Positions 17,475 through 26,782 of a DNA stretch of 64,000 bases are shown in pieces. The DNA lies in contig NZ_HG315690.1 of assembly GCF_000455345.1 (NCBI RefSeq), positions 1,129,742 to 1,193,741 of the forward strand, in the 5' to 3' direction. Origin of the DNA: Halopiger goleimassiliensis. Its GTDB lineage: Archaea > Halobacteriota > Halobacteria > Halobacteriales > Natrialbaceae. The translations under genes were made by a program, and so were the position numbers. Positions within the stretch are counted from its first letter, which is position 1. Each line of letters starts with the position of its first letter. The notes beneath the pieces are model-generated. The model saw only the letters and a list, made by a program, of their open reading frames with translations, searched no databases and was not told where the DNA came from.

Positions 17475-18542
17475 TCAGAACGCGCGTAGCTCCTCGAGAA
17501 CCGCCGCTGCGCTGCCGTCCGCGAGCACCTCGCGTGCGGTCTCGAGCCCGTCCTCGAGCGAGTCGGCGTCGCCGCGGGCGTAGATCCGGAACGCCCCGTT
17601 GAGAGCGATGGCGTCGGCGAACTGATCCTCCCGTTCGCCCGCGAGCACCGCCTCGGTGATCGCCGCGGAGTCGGCCGCGACGTCGTCGACCGCCAGGTCC
17701 TCGCTCTCGAAGTCCATCCCGTACGCGGCGGTTTCGATCTCGTAATCCGCGAGTTCCTCGCCCCCGGACCACTCGGCGACTTTGGTGTAGCCGGGGCGAA
17801 TGTCGTCGTAGCCTTCCATCCCCTGGAAGAAGATCGCCCGGGAGTACTCGAGGCGCTCGCTCGCGGCGATGAGGTCGGTCAACTTCTTCGCGAACGCGAG
17901 GTGGTAGAACGAGCCGAGGTGCACGTCGGCGTTGGCGGGATTGGCGACCGTCTCGATCGTGTTGAGGAAGGTGCGCACGCCCATCTCGTCGCGCCGTTCC
18001 CAGAGGTCGTCGATCGCCGGGTTGAACGCGGGCTGGTAGTAGAAGCCGAAGCCGGTCTCGTCGACCATGTCGGCGCTCTCGGCCGGCTCGAGGTCGGTGC
18101 GGACGCCGAGTTCGTCGAGGACGTGTTTGTAGGCGGTCTCCTTCTGGGTGGGGATCCGGTCGCCGGAGTGGACGACCACGGGCGTGCCCGCCGCCGCGGC
18201 GACGAGACCGGCCCCGACGCCCAGCAGGGCGGAGGTGTGTTTGCCGTCGTAGTTGGCACCGCAGTCGACCGGATCGGCGTCGGGTTCGGCGGTCACGACC
18301 GACTCCTCGCGCATGACGTCGGTGTAGGCGGCCAGTTCCTCGGGCGTGTTTCGCTTCCAGCGGTTCGCGAGCCAGAACGCGCCGAGCGTCGTCTCGTCCG
18401 GTTCGCCGGCGAAGATCCGCCGGAGCGCCTCGCGGGCCTGCTCGCGGGACATGTCCTCGGCCGACTTCGGCCCGGAGCCGACGACCTCCGTCATGAGCCG
18501 TCGGAGCGGCCACTCGCCGTCCTCCTGGGTCCGTTGGGTCAT
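17475..18542 (-). CDS. Anthranilate phosphoribosyltransferase-like protein (TrpD2 type)
   Basis: A 355-residue member of glycosyltransferase family 3 / TrpD-like proteins. The N-terminal helical domain has MTEVVGSGPKSAEDMSREQA and LRRIFAGEPDETTLGAFWLA. The catalytic part has DCGANYDGKHTSALLGVGAG in place of the strict 'D.vGTGGdg' phosphoribosyl loop, then AAAAGTPVVVHSGDR and VRTFLNTIETVANPA. Because the TrpD glycine-rich loop is altered and the neighbours are not trp genes, it is probably not the tryptophan enzyme. The start is set at MTQRTQEDGEW. It is convergent with the PAC2 gene. Confidence 0.82.
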   Translation of the reverse strand: MTQRTQEDGEWPLRRLMTEVVGSGPKSAEDMSREQAREALRRIFAGEPDETTLGAFWLANRWKRNTPEELAAYTDVMREESVVTAEPDADPVDCGANYDGKHTSALLGVGAGLVAAAAGTPVVVHSGDRIPTQKETAYKHVLDELGVRTDLEPAESADMVDETGFGFYYQPAFNPAIDDLWERRDEMGVRTFLNTIETVANPANADVHLGSFYHLAFAKKLTDLIAASERLEYSRAIFFQGMEGYDDIRPGYTKVAEWSGGEELADYEIETAAYGMDFESEDLAVDDVAADSAAITEAVLAGEREDQFADAIALNGAFRIYARGDADSLEDGLETAREVLADGSAAAVLEELRAF

Positions 18543-18663
18543 GCTCGAGCGTGCGACCGGCCGGCGCAAAAGCCTCCCGTTACCGGCAGTTGTCCGTGGC
18601 GTTGATCCTCGACCGATCGACGCGGGCCTCCGAACCGACCTCGAGGCGGGCGAACGGAACCGA

Positions 18664-19425
18664 CTACAGTTCGAGCGCCATCATCACCTCGTCGATCGAC
18701 TCGTCGTCGAGTCGGTAGTGATCTTCGCGGACGGCTTCGATCGCCCACCCGCGGGCCTCGAAAAACTCGATCGCGTCCTCGTTGGTCGCCGGGACGCTCT
18801 GGTAGACCTTCTCGAGGCCGTGCTCCTCGACCCACTCGATCGCGCGGTCCAGCAACCCGGTCCCGATGCCCATCCCGCGGTACTCCTCCAGGACGCCCAC
18901 GGTCAGTTCGGCGGTGTGGGAGAGTTTCTCGAGCGACGGCACGTGGAGGTGCGCCCAGCCGACGACTTCGTCGTCGACGGTCGCGACGAAGAACATCCGG
19001 GACTCGAACTCGTTGTGCCGCAGGAGGACGTCCTCGTGGTCGAGTTCGTCCGCGACCGTCTCGGCCTCGATGTAGGTCATCTCCTCGGCGACCCGGCGGA
19101 TCGCACCGACGATGCCCGAGAGGTCCTCCTGGCGGGCTACCCGAATCGTCACCGACACGTCGTCGGTCGTCACTTCCGCGCGCCGGTCGTCGGTCTCGAG
19201 CGCGATCCGGAGCCGTCCGTCCTCGCCCTCCTCGACGTAGCCGTCGCGTTTGAGGATCGCGAGGTCGTGACGGAACGCCCGCGAGTACTGGGGTTCCCCC
19301 GGCGGATCGGCGGGATAGAGGTCGGCTCGCGCCTGCTCCTTGTCGACGGCACCCCTGGCCTCGACGTACTCGTACAGGCGCGCACGGTCGTCGCCTTCGA
19401 TCGAGATCGGTTCGGTCAATTCCAT
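18664..19425 (-). CDS. GNAT acetyltransferase with N-terminal winged-helix-like domain
   Basis: A 253-residue two-domain protein. Residues 1-80 look like a winged helix (RARLYEYVEARGAVDKEQA, then YSRAFRHDLAILKRDGYVEE). Residues about 88-253 are a GNAT domain with the acetyl-CoA loop VGVLEEYRGMGIGTGLLDRA and the late YQSVPATNEDAIEFFEARGW, a protein-acetyltransferase-like pattern. It likely acetylates a protein or small amine; the target cannot be read from sequence. The start at MELTEPISIE follows a short spacer; a TTG start nine codons upstream is less likely. Confidence 0.88.
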   Translation of the reverse strand: MELTEPISIEGDDRARLYEYVEARGAVDKEQARADLYPADPPGEPQYSRAFRHDLAILKRDGYVEEGEDGRLRIALETDDRRAEVTTDDVSVTIRVARQEDLSGIVGAIRRVAEEMTYIEAETVADELDHEDVLLRHNEFESRMFFVATVDDEVVGWAHLHVPSLEKLSHTAELTVGVLEEYRGMGIGTGLLDRAIEWVEEHGLEKVYQSVPATNEDAIEFFEARGWAIEAVREDHYRLDDESIDEVMMALEL

Positions 19426-19674
19426 GGTGGTTGCTAACGACACCCACAACAATAATCGTTACAGTCGTCGGAGGCTCGAGTCGCCGCCGGCGAGGACGCG
19501 CGCCACGACCGGCTATCTCCGGTGGCCACGCGTGGACGCCATCCGATCGTTCGTCTCGCACCCGCCTCCGAAAGGCACCGCTCCAGCGGCCTCCATCGCC
19601 ATCGGTTCCGTTCGTGATTCGGGTTTCAGCCCCCCTCGGCACTGATTTGTGGCGTGCACACACGCATCACTCAG

Positions 19675-19682
19675 TTTTATAT
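19675..19682 (+). promoter_or_regulatory. TATA-like promoter of the small-ORF/HTH pair
   Basis: The motif ttttatat lies 27-34 bases before the ATG pair at 19709/19712, the spacing of a leaderless archaeal promoter. It is the main evidence that the short reading frame beginning there is expressed. Confidence 0.55.
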
Positions 19683-19708
19683 CCCGGTTTGTGGCCCTGA
19701 CCCATGTA

Positions 19709-19927
19709 ATGATGTCCACGAGCGAACAGCGATCGGCAGTGTCTGGCGGGTCGATTTCGTCGGCGGCGAAACCCGTGTCTCTCTCCATCGAAGCGCTCGA
19801 GGGCGCAGCCGCGTCCGAACGCCGAAAGCGACGCGGTCGGTCGAAACGCTCGTCGTTGTCCAGTCTCACCTCGCTCGCGGCGACCGACCTCGTCCAGCAA
19901 ACGGAGGGAGGGTATGTCACCTGGTGA
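19709..19927 (+). CDS. Small uncharacterised protein translationally coupled to the downstream HTH gene
   Basis: A 72-residue reading frame starting MMSTSEQRSAVSGG, with a basic centre (SERRKRRGRSKRSSLSSLTS) and ending EGGYVTW. No family is recognised. Support comes from the well-placed TATA-like box and from the 14-base overlap with the next gene, which suggests coupled translation. The basic, Ser-rich composition differs from typical acidic haloarchaeal proteins, so a leader or regulatory peptide, or a non-coding 5' region, are alternatives. Confidence 0.5.
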   Translation: MMSTSEQRSAVSGGSISSAAKPVSLSIEALEGAAASERRKRRGRSKRSSLSSLTSLAATDLVQQTEGGYVTW

Positions 19928-20516
19928 ACCGACGCCGGTCGTTCCCGGTGACACCGACGTCGATTCGGCGGACGACCTTCGCGTCGACTGTTACGTTCGG
20001 CCGGCGGTGCCAGCGGTGATCACGGACGCCGTCACCGGCGTAATCGATCGCCTCCAGCATCTCGACGAACGGGACGAGATCGGCGACTATCGCGTCGACC
20101 GCTGGCCGCCGGAACGTCACGCCGTCGATGACGCGACCGAGGCGGCGACACGGGAGGACCTCGTCGCCGCGTTCGAGTGCTGGGCGAGCGACCACGGCCG
20201 CTCGCTCGAGCCGGCTTTCCGACGCCGCGAGGTGCCGACCTCGCCGCTGGGGCTCGAGGACTCGAACTCCCGCGAACGGGTTCGGGTCCCGATCGTCGCA
20301 CTGGCGCTGTACGAGGACGACGGTCGAGAGCCCGCGTCGAGAACGGACGCGTCGTCGCTCCGTTGGGTCGTTCCCCACACCGACGGGAAACGACCGACCG
20401 AAGACCGAACCTATACCGTCACCGACTGGCTGGCCGCTGTGGAGGCGACCGGAAGTGGCTCGCCCGCAGCGGCCGCACGAACGGACGACCGGTGGGTATC
20501 GCTCGGATCCAGATAA
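19914..20516 (+). CDS. Haloarchaeal HTH-associated domain protein
   Basis: A 200-residue acidic protein. Residues 20-70 (LRVDCYVRPAVPAVITDAVT, then VIDRLQHLDERDEIGDYRVD) and the later pattern LEPAFRRREVPTSPLGLE, then IVALALYEDDGREPASRTDA and YTVTDWLAAVEA, match a common haloarchaeal protein family annotated as 'HTH domain-containing'. No experimental role is known to me. It starts inside the 3' end of the small frame before it and ends 28 bases before the convergent oxidoreductase gene. Confidence 0.78.
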   Translation: MSPGEPTPVVPGDTDVDSADDLRVDCYVRPAVPAVITDAVTGVIDRLQHLDERDEIGDYRVDRWPPERHAVDDATEAATREDLVAAFECWASDHGRSLEPAFRRREVPTSPLGLEDSNSRERVRVPIVALALYEDDGREPASRTDASSLRWVVPHTDGKRPTEDRTYTVTDWLAAVEATGSGSPAAAARTDDRWVSLGSR

Positions 20517-20544
20517 TCCGTGGTGTCAGACCGAGTTGTCGACG

Positions 20545-23500
20545 CTAGTCGAGGGCCTCGGCCAGCGCTTCGACCGGCGTCGGCGGCTCCTCGGTCGCAC
20601 CGGGTCGATCGCCGAGTTGGGCGCGACAGGACGCGCCGGGGGCGACCACGCGGTCGCCGTCGCTCTCGTCGACCTGCTCGTAGAGGATCGACCCGATGGC
20701 CTTGCTCATCGAGTAGTGTTCGGCCTCGTAGCCGAAGGAGCCGGCCATCCCGCAGCAGGTGGAGTCGAGCGGGTCGACGGCGTAGCCGGCCCGGCGGAGG
20801 ACGCCGACGGCGTGGTGGTCCTTCGCGTGGGCCTTCTGGTGGCAGTGGCCGTGGTAGGTGAGCGACTCCGTCGGCGCGTCGAATCCGATTTCACGGTCCA
20901 GGTCGAACCGGTCGAGGTACTCGCAGACTCCGTAGGTGTTCGCCGCGACGCGTTCGGCGGCGTCGTCGGCGAACATGTCGAGGTAATCCGACTGGATCAT
21001 GACGGCGTCGGAGGGCTCGAGCAACACGAGGTCCCAGCCGTCGGCGACGCGCGGTTCGAAGGTCTCGACGGTGTCGCGGGCCTTCTCGGCGGCCTTGTCG
21101 AGCATCCCCTTCGAGAACGCCGGTCGGCCGACGTCCCTCGGGTCGGCCACCTCGACGTGGACGCCCGCGGCCTCGAGGACCGCGAGGGCGGCCTCGCCGG
21201 CCTCCGGATACTCGTGGTTGGTGTAGACGTCGGGGACGAAGATCGCGCGACGCGTCGCCTCCTCGGCCGGGACGGCGGGGTCTCGGTCGGCGACGCGTTT
21301 CGCGAACGTCCGGCGCTTGAACGTGGGCAGGTCCCGCCGTGCCGAGATACCGAGCAGTTTCTCGGCGAGCAGTCCCGACCCCGGCATCGACGCCAGCCAG
21401 TTCGAGAGCGGCGCGGTCGCGGAGCCGAGTTTCGCGAGGCGGTCGAAGTTCGCGAACAGTCGGTCGCGCAGCGAGGTGCCGTGGCGCTTGTGGTGTTCGT
21501 AGGTGACTTCGGCCTTGAGTTTGGCCATGTCGACGCCGCTGGGGCAGTCGTGTTTGCAGCCCTTGCAGCCGATACAGAGGTCGAGCACCTCCTGGACGAA
21601 CTCGTCGTCGGTGACGTCGTCGGGGAGGTCGCCGCTCATCGACTGACGGAGCATGTTCGCCCGGCCCCGGGTCGAGAGGATCTCCTCGTCCTCGGCGCGG
21701 AAGGTCGGACACATCACGCCGCCCGTCGTGGACTGTTCGCCGCGACAGCCGCCACAGCCGTGACAGAGTTCGGTCATTCCCTGGAATCCCTGCTCGGTGT
21801 GCCACTCGAGGACGGGGTCGAAGCCGGCCTCGAACGCGTAGTCGGGGCCGAACCGGTGGTGTTCTTTCATGTCCGTCGGCTCGTCGTCGCGGAAGACGAC
21901 CTGACCCGGATTCAGGAGCCAGTCGGGGTCGAAGGCCGTCTTGAGGTCCTTGAACGTCTCCCAGAGCTCGTCGCCGTACAGTTTCCGGTTCCACTGGGTC
22001 CGAGCGCGGCCGTCCCCGTGTTCGCCGGACACCGAGCCGTCGTACTCGAGGACGAGGTCGGTGACGTCGTCCATGATCGACTCCATGTTCTCCAGCCCCG
22101 CCTCGGTCTTCGTGTTCACGAGCGGGCGGACGTGGAGCACGCCGGGACCGGCGTGGGCGTAGAAACTGGCGTAGGTGTCGTGGTCCTCGAGGACGGCCTG
22201 GAAGTCGGCGACGAACGCCCGGAGGTTTTCCGGCGGGACGGCGGTGTCCTCGACGAAGGCGACGTGTTTCTCGTCGGTCGTCCGCGAGAGCAGGATCGGG
22301 AGCCCGGACTTGCGGAGTTTCCAGATGTTCTCCCGGCTCTCCTCGTCGTAGGCCTCCATGGCGTCGAACGCCACGATTTCCTCGTCGGTGACGACGTGAT
22401 CGTCGTCGGGATCGCCCGCGGGGTCGACGCTCGGACACCGGTCCGCGAGCAGGTTCGCGACCTTCCGTTTGCCGTCGTCGACGTCCTCGGCGTAGAACTC
22501 GACGATCAGCACCGCCGTCGTTCCGTCGGGGAGTCGCTCCGTCACGGGGCCGAACTCCGGCGTCTCACGCGCGAGGTCGATCAACACGTCGTCGATCACC
22601 TCGACGGCGGCCGGATCGTGTTCGACGATCGCTGCGACGTCGGCCATCGCGTCCAACATGGTGTCGTAGGCCAGCAACACCATGCTCTTCTCGTTCGGAA
22701 CCGGCTCGAGCGCGACCGTCGCCTCGGTGACGATCGCGAGCGTCCCCTCGCTCCCACAGAGGAACTTCGCGAGGTTGACCGTCCCGCCCGCGGCGTCGGG
22801 TTCGCCGACGCCGCGGTCGGCCCCGCGGGCGTCCTCGACCAGCCAGTCGAGGTTGTAGCCGGAGACGTTGCGTTTGAGGTCGGGGTAGACCGCCTCGATC
22901 AGGTCCCCCCGTTCGTCGAGTACGCGGGCGATCTCGGCGTAAATCTGGGACTCGAGGTCGTCGCCGTCTGCCAGTTCCGGCAGGTCCTCGACGTCGACCT
23001 CGCCGAAGGTCGTGACGGTGCCGTCGGCGAGGACGACCTCGCACTCCTCGACGTAGGCGTCGGTCTTGCCGTACTGCAGGGAGTGAGCACCCGTCGAGTT
23101 GTTGCCGATCGCACCCCCTAGCGCGCTCTTGTCGCCCCAAGAAGGGTCGGGCGCGAACTTCAGGTCGTGAGACGCGAGCGCCTCGTTCAGCGTCTCGAGG
23201 TAGATGCCGACCTCCGCCGTCGCCCGGCGTTCGTCGGGGTCGACCGAGACGATGCCGTCCATGTACGTCGTGAAGTCGAGGACGACGGCTTCGTTGACCG
23301 TCTGGCCGGCGAGACTGGTGCCCCCGCCGCGGGGCAAGACCGGAATGTCGCGTTCGGCGCAGTATTCGACGACGGCGGCGACGTCCTCGGTCGAGGTGGG
23401 GAAGACGACGCCGATGGGCGTCACCTCGTAGATGCTCGCGTCGGTCGCGTACAGTTCCCGGGAGTAGCTGTCGAACCGGACTTCACCGTCGACGAGACGC

Positions 23501-23607
23501 TCGAGGTCGTCCACGAGCGCCGGACGGTCGACGTCGTCGCTGCGATAGTCGTAGCTCGCTACTGGGTCGGCTGCTGGATCGGATCGATCCGGGTGAGTGC
23601 TCGTCAT
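20545..23607 (-). CDS. FAD-linked oxidase / Fe-S fusion protein (D-lactate or glycolate dehydrogenase-like)
   Basis: A 1020-residue fusion. The N-terminal half is an FAD_binding_4 plus FAD-oxidase C domain (IPVLPRGGGTSLAGQTVNEA near residues 90-110, ALGGAIGNNSTGAHSLQYGK, SGEHGDGRARTQW). The C-terminal half is a GlcF-like iron-sulfur region with CHGCGGCRGEQ, a 4Fe-4S motif CIGCKGCKHDCPSG, and two Cys-rich CCG motifs (YHGHCHQKAHAK and CCGMAGSFGYE). It probably oxidises a 2-hydroxy acid such as D-lactate and passes electrons to the membrane chain. The ATG at 23607 begins a normal acidic N-terminus; the open frame extends 174 codons further upstream but that part is not coding-like. Confidence 0.92.
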   Translation of the reverse strand: MTSTHPDRSDPAADPVASYDYRSDDVDRPALVDDLERLVDGEVRFDSYSRELYATDASIYEVTPIGVVFPTSTEDVAAVVEYCAERDIPVLPRGGGTSLAGQTVNEAVVLDFTTYMDGIVSVDPDERRATAEVGIYLETLNEALASHDLKFAPDPSWGDKSALGGAIGNNSTGAHSLQYGKTDAYVEECEVVLADGTVTTFGEVDVEDLPELADGDDLESQIYAEIARVLDERGDLIEAVYPDLKRNVSGYNLDWLVEDARGADRGVGEPDAAGGTVNLAKFLCGSEGTLAIVTEATVALEPVPNEKSMVLLAYDTMLDAMADVAAIVEHDPAAVEVIDDVLIDLARETPEFGPVTERLPDGTTAVLIVEFYAEDVDDGKRKVANLLADRCPSVDPAGDPDDDHVVTDEEIVAFDAMEAYDEESRENIWKLRKSGLPILLSRTTDEKHVAFVEDTAVPPENLRAFVADFQAVLEDHDTYASFYAHAGPGVLHVRPLVNTKTEAGLENMESIMDDVTDLVLEYDGSVSGEHGDGRARTQWNRKLYGDELWETFKDLKTAFDPDWLLNPGQVVFRDDEPTDMKEHHRFGPDYAFEAGFDPVLEWHTEQGFQGMTELCHGCGGCRGEQSTTGGVMCPTFRAEDEEILSTRGRANMLRQSMSGDLPDDVTDDEFVQEVLDLCIGCKGCKHDCPSGVDMAKLKAEVTYEHHKRHGTSLRDRLFANFDRLAKLGSATAPLSNWLASMPGSGLLAEKLLGISARRDLPTFKRRTFAKRVADRDPAVPAEEATRRAIFVPDVYTNHEYPEAGEAALAVLEAAGVHVEVADPRDVGRPAFSKGMLDKAAEKARDTVETFEPRVADGWDLVLLEPSDAVMIQSDYLDMFADDAAERVAANTYGVCEYLDRFDLDREIGFDAPTESLTYHGHCHQKAHAKDHHAVGVLRRAGYAVDPLDSTCCGMAGSFGYEAEHYSMSKAIGSILYEQVDESDGDRVVAPGASCRAQLGDRPGATEEPPTPVEALAEALD

Positions 23608-24170
23608 TGCTGCTCGTTCGAAGTCGTTGGAGTGGATTCGAACTGGGAACGGGTGAATGTGTGGGAAGCAGTCACCCGCCATTCGCGCGAACGAAACTCC
23701 GTCGAGCGATCGCTCCAGGTAGCTGTCACGACGCAGGGATCTGCGACGACCTCGATTCGGTCGCGTCCGACCCCGACTGGAGTCGGCCAGTGGTACCGAC
23801 GGGCCGCTCACCGGCCATCGTCCGAGACACGACCGGCGGCGTAGGCTGCTCGAGGGACGACCCCTCCGCTTCCGTCCACCGAGCGTCTGGTGAGGTCCGA
23901 TCGCTCTGATAGTAGATACCAGTTTTACTAGGTGAACAGAGAGAATACTGTTCCACAACAACCATTCTAACTTCCGATATTTAGTTATACATAACGGAGT
24001 TATACCCCAGTATCGATTGTAAATACTGCTGTTTTCTCCCCGACTGAGACACAATCGGGAGATCAGAAGGAAAAAGTTCGCTAGAGAAGAAGTACCTCTT
24101 TCGAGAGAGTAATCGCGTCCTATTATCATTCTGAGATTTCAGCCTCGAGCGACTGGTGCAGCGAGGAACG
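23608..24170. other. Intergenic region with AT-rich 3' portion, no supported gene
   Basis: About 560 bases between divergent genes. The left part (23608-23900) has normal GC but no frame with recognisable features. From about 23900 to 24130 the sequence is clearly AT-rich, with several TATA-like stretches. It probably carries promoters for the oxidoreductase and the thiolase; no repeat or RNA gene was recognised. Confidence 0.55.
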
Positions 24171-24208
24171 GAGCTACTTTACATCCTTAGGTCGTGTGAC
24201 GGGATAGC

Positions 24209-25351
24209 ATGAGCGATCGACAGCCAGTCGTGGTCGCAGCAGTCCGAACGCCACAGGGAAAACAGGGCGGCGTCTTCGCCGAGACCGGGAGCGAAGAGCT
24301 CTCGGTGCCGCTCGTCGACGCGATGCTCGAGGAGACCGGGCTCTCGGGCGAGGCAGTCGACGACGTTCGCTGGGGGTGTGCGAAGCAGGTCGACGAGCAG
24401 AGCAACAACATCGCCAGGGTCATCGCCCTCCTCTCGGAGCTGGGCGAAGGCGTCCCTGGAACCACGATCGACCGGCTCTGTGCCTCCTCGGCCGAGGCGA
24501 TTGCCAGCGCCAGCAACGCAATTCGGGCCGGGCAGCGCGACGTGGTCGTCGCCGGCGGCGTCGAGAACATGACCCGTAACGAGCGCCGGAAGGGGATCGG
24601 CTCCTACGACGGCATCGCCGAACAGTACGACGTCGCGGGCCTGCAGATGGGCAAGACCGCCGAGAAAGTCGCCCGCGAGTACGACATCCCCCGCGAGCGC
24701 CAGGACGCCTACGGAGCCCGCAGCCAGCAGCGTGCCTGCGAGGCCACCGAGGCGGGGACGTTCGACGACGAGATCGTCCCGATCGAAACCGATGAGGGGG
24801 TCATCGAGGAGGACGAGGGCCTCCGGCCCGGTACCACGGCGGAGAAAATCGCCGACTTACCGCCGGCCTTCGAGGAGGATGGCACCGTCACCGCCGCGAA
24901 CGCATCGCAGATCTCCGACGGTGCCGCGGGCGTTCTCATCACCAGCCGCGAGTTCGCCGAGGAGAACGACCTCGAGATCAGGGCCGAGATCGAGGACCAC
25001 AACGTCGCGGGCGTCGATCCGACGGTGATGGGGATCGGACCCGTCCCCGCCGTCCGCGGACTGTGGGAACGCAACGGCCGCGACGCGGACGACTACGACC
25101 TCGTGGAACTCAACGAAGCGTTCGCCAGCCAGACGCTGTACTGCAAGGACGAACTCGGCTTCGACGACGAGCGCTTCAACGTCAACGGCGGCGCGATCGC
25201 CATCGGTCACCCGCTCGGAGCCTCCGGCGCACGGTTACCCGTGACGTTGATCCACGAACTCGAGCGACGGGGCGGCGGCCTGGGGCTTTCGACGATGTGT
25301 GTCGGATACGGGCAAGGGATGGCGATCGAGTTCCGGGTACCCGAACAGTAG
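24209..25351 (+). CDS. Acetyl-CoA C-acyltransferase (thiolase)
   Basis: A 380-residue thiolase. The nucleophilic Cys91 is in [16 protein letters not shown]. The catalytic His is in [19 protein letters not shown], and the second catalytic Cys is in [14 protein letters not shown]. The middle has [18 protein letters not shown] and the conserved [10 protein letters not shown]. It cleaves 3-ketoacyl-CoA to acetyl-CoA and a shortened acyl-CoA, or works in reverse. A TATA-like ctttacatc sits about 30 bases upstream. It lies convergent with an acyl-CoA dehydrogenase gene in a block of acyl-CoA metabolism genes. Confidence 0.96.
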   Translation: MSDRQPVVVAAVRTPQGKQGGVFAETGSEELSVPLVDAMLEETGLSGEAVDDVRWGCAKQVDEQSNNIARVIALLSELGEGVPGTTIDRLCASSAEAIASASNAIRAGQRDVVVAGGVENMTRNERRKGIGSYDGIAEQYDVAGLQMGKTAEKVAREYDIPRERQDAYGARSQQRACEATEAGTFDDEIVPIETDEGVIEEDEGLRPGTTAEKIADLPPAFEEDGTVTAANASQISDGAAGVLITSREFAEENDLEIRAEIEDHNVAGVDPTVMGIGPVPAVRGLWERNGRDADDYDLVELNEAFASQTLYCKDELGFDDERFNVNGGAIAIGHPLGASGARLPVTLIHELERRGGGLGLSTMCVGYGQGMAIEFRVPEQ

Positions 25352-25500
25352 CGACGGTCGCGACGACGGAGTTCATTTCTCGGTTCGAGAACGCGAGGTC
25401 CAGGGCTGCGGACGGGAAAGACGGCTCGAGTCCGACAACGGCGGCTGTAGAACGCGCCGATAGCACGAAAATCCGATGGTGTCGATACGCCGCGACCGGA

Positions 25501-26640
25501 TTACAGGATCTGGTCGGCGATGATGTTCTTCTGGATCTCGCTGGTGCCCTCGTAGATCTTCGTGATGCGGGCGTCGCGGTAGTAGCGCTCTGCGGGGTAG
25601 TCCGTGACGTAGCCCGAGCCGCCGTGGACCTGAATGCCTTCGTCGGCGACCTCGACCGAGATTTCGGAGGCGAACAGCTTCGCCATGCTCGAGTACTGCG
25701 CGGCGATGTCCTGGTTCTCCTCTTCGACCTGGGCCGCCGCGCGGTAGGTCAGCGAGCGGGCGGCCTCGACCTTCGTCGCCATCTCGGCGAGTTTGTGTTC
25801 GATGGCCTGGAACTCCTTGATCGGCTGGCCGAACTGTTCGCGCTCGTTCGCGTACTCGACGGCGGCGTCGAGCGCGCCCTGGGCGGCACCGACGGCCTGC
25901 GCGGCGACGTTGGTACGGCCGGCGGCGAAGAACTCCATCAGCTGGTAGAAGCCCTGGTCGACCTCACCGATGACGTTCTCCTCGGGGACGCGAACGTCGT
26001 CAAGGATGACTTCCGCGAGGTCCGACGCGCGGATGCCGAGCTTGTTGTCGATCTTCTCGGTCGTGATGCCGTCCCAGTCCATCTCGACGAGGAAGGCGGT
26101 GATGCCGCGGTGGCCCTCGCCGGGGCTCGTTTTGGCCATGAGAACGCCGACGTCGGCGACGGTCCCGTTGGTGATCCACATCTTGTTCCCGTTGACGACG
26201 TACTCGTCGCCGTCCTTCTCGGCGGTCGTCTCCATCCCGGCGACGTTCGACCCGTGGGCAGGCTCGGAGATCATCGAGACGGACGCGACCTCGCCGTTGG
26301 CGATCTTTGGGAGCCACTCCTCTTTCATCCACTCGTCGCCGAACTCGATGATCATGTTCGAGCCGAACCCGGCGCTCCCGATCGCGGAGCCGATCCCCGG
26401 ATCCGCACGCCAGAGTTCCTCGGTGACGATGGTGCTCGCGATCTTGTCCATCCCGGCACCGCCGTACTCGAGCGGGATGCTCGGCGCGACGAAGTCGTAC
26501 TCGGCGGCTTTCTTGCGGAGGTCCTCGGGATACTTCCCTTCCTGGTCGTGCTCCTCGGCAACGGGCTTGATCTCGTTTTCGCCGAACTCGCGGACGGCCT
26601 CGCGAATCGCTTTCTGCTCGTCCGATAGCCTGAATGCCAT
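25501..26640 (-). CDS. Acyl-CoA dehydrogenase
   Basis: A 379-residue flavoprotein of the acyl-CoA dehydrogenase family. The N-terminal helical domain (MAFRLSDEQKAIREAVREFG) is followed by a beta domain with SMISEPAHGSNVAGMETTAE and YVVNGNKMWITNGTVADVGV. The C-terminal helical domain has AAGRTNVAAQAVGAAQGALD, AVEYANEREQFGQPIKEFQ and the late IYEGTSEIQKNIIADQIL. It likely introduces the first double bond in an acyl-CoA and passes electrons to ETF. It is the last gene of a leftward set with the ligase and TRAP transporter. The start 23 codons upstream is rejected in favour of MAFRLSDEQ. Confidence 0.95.
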   Translation of the reverse strand: MAFRLSDEQKAIREAVREFGENEIKPVAEEHDQEGKYPEDLRKKAAEYDFVAPSIPLEYGGAGMDKIASTIVTEELWRADPGIGSAIGSAGFGSNMIIEFGDEWMKEEWLPKIANGEVASVSMISEPAHGSNVAGMETTAEKDGDEYVVNGNKMWITNGTVADVGVLMAKTSPGEGHRGITAFLVEMDWDGITTEKIDNKLGIRASDLAEVILDDVRVPEENVIGEVDQGFYQLMEFFAAGRTNVAAQAVGAAQGALDAAVEYANEREQFGQPIKEFQAIEHKLAEMATKVEAARSLTYRAAAQVEEENQDIAAQYSSMAKLFASEISVEVADEGIQVHGGSGYVTDYPAERYYRDARITKIYEGTSEIQKNIIADQIL

Positions 26641-26782
26641 ACCTAACGATTGTATGGCGAATACAAAATAGCTTCGGATGGTTCCGAACGTTGCAAACAG
26701 TACTCCCACTCTAGTAAACGTTGTAAAGTAATACAGGAGTGTAGGTTACCGATAGAATAACAGAGAGCGGGCGGCCGTCGGG

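Noticed and set aside
17475-18542. Tryptophan biosynthesis trpD
   Set aside because: The Gly-rich phosphoribosyl loop is altered and no other trp gene is nearby, so only a TrpD-like call is supported.
20128-23121. A 997-codon open frame on the plus strand opposite the FAD/Fe-S oxidoreductase
   Set aside because: It is antisense to a gene with complete FAD and Fe-S motifs; the frame is open only because of third-position GC bias.
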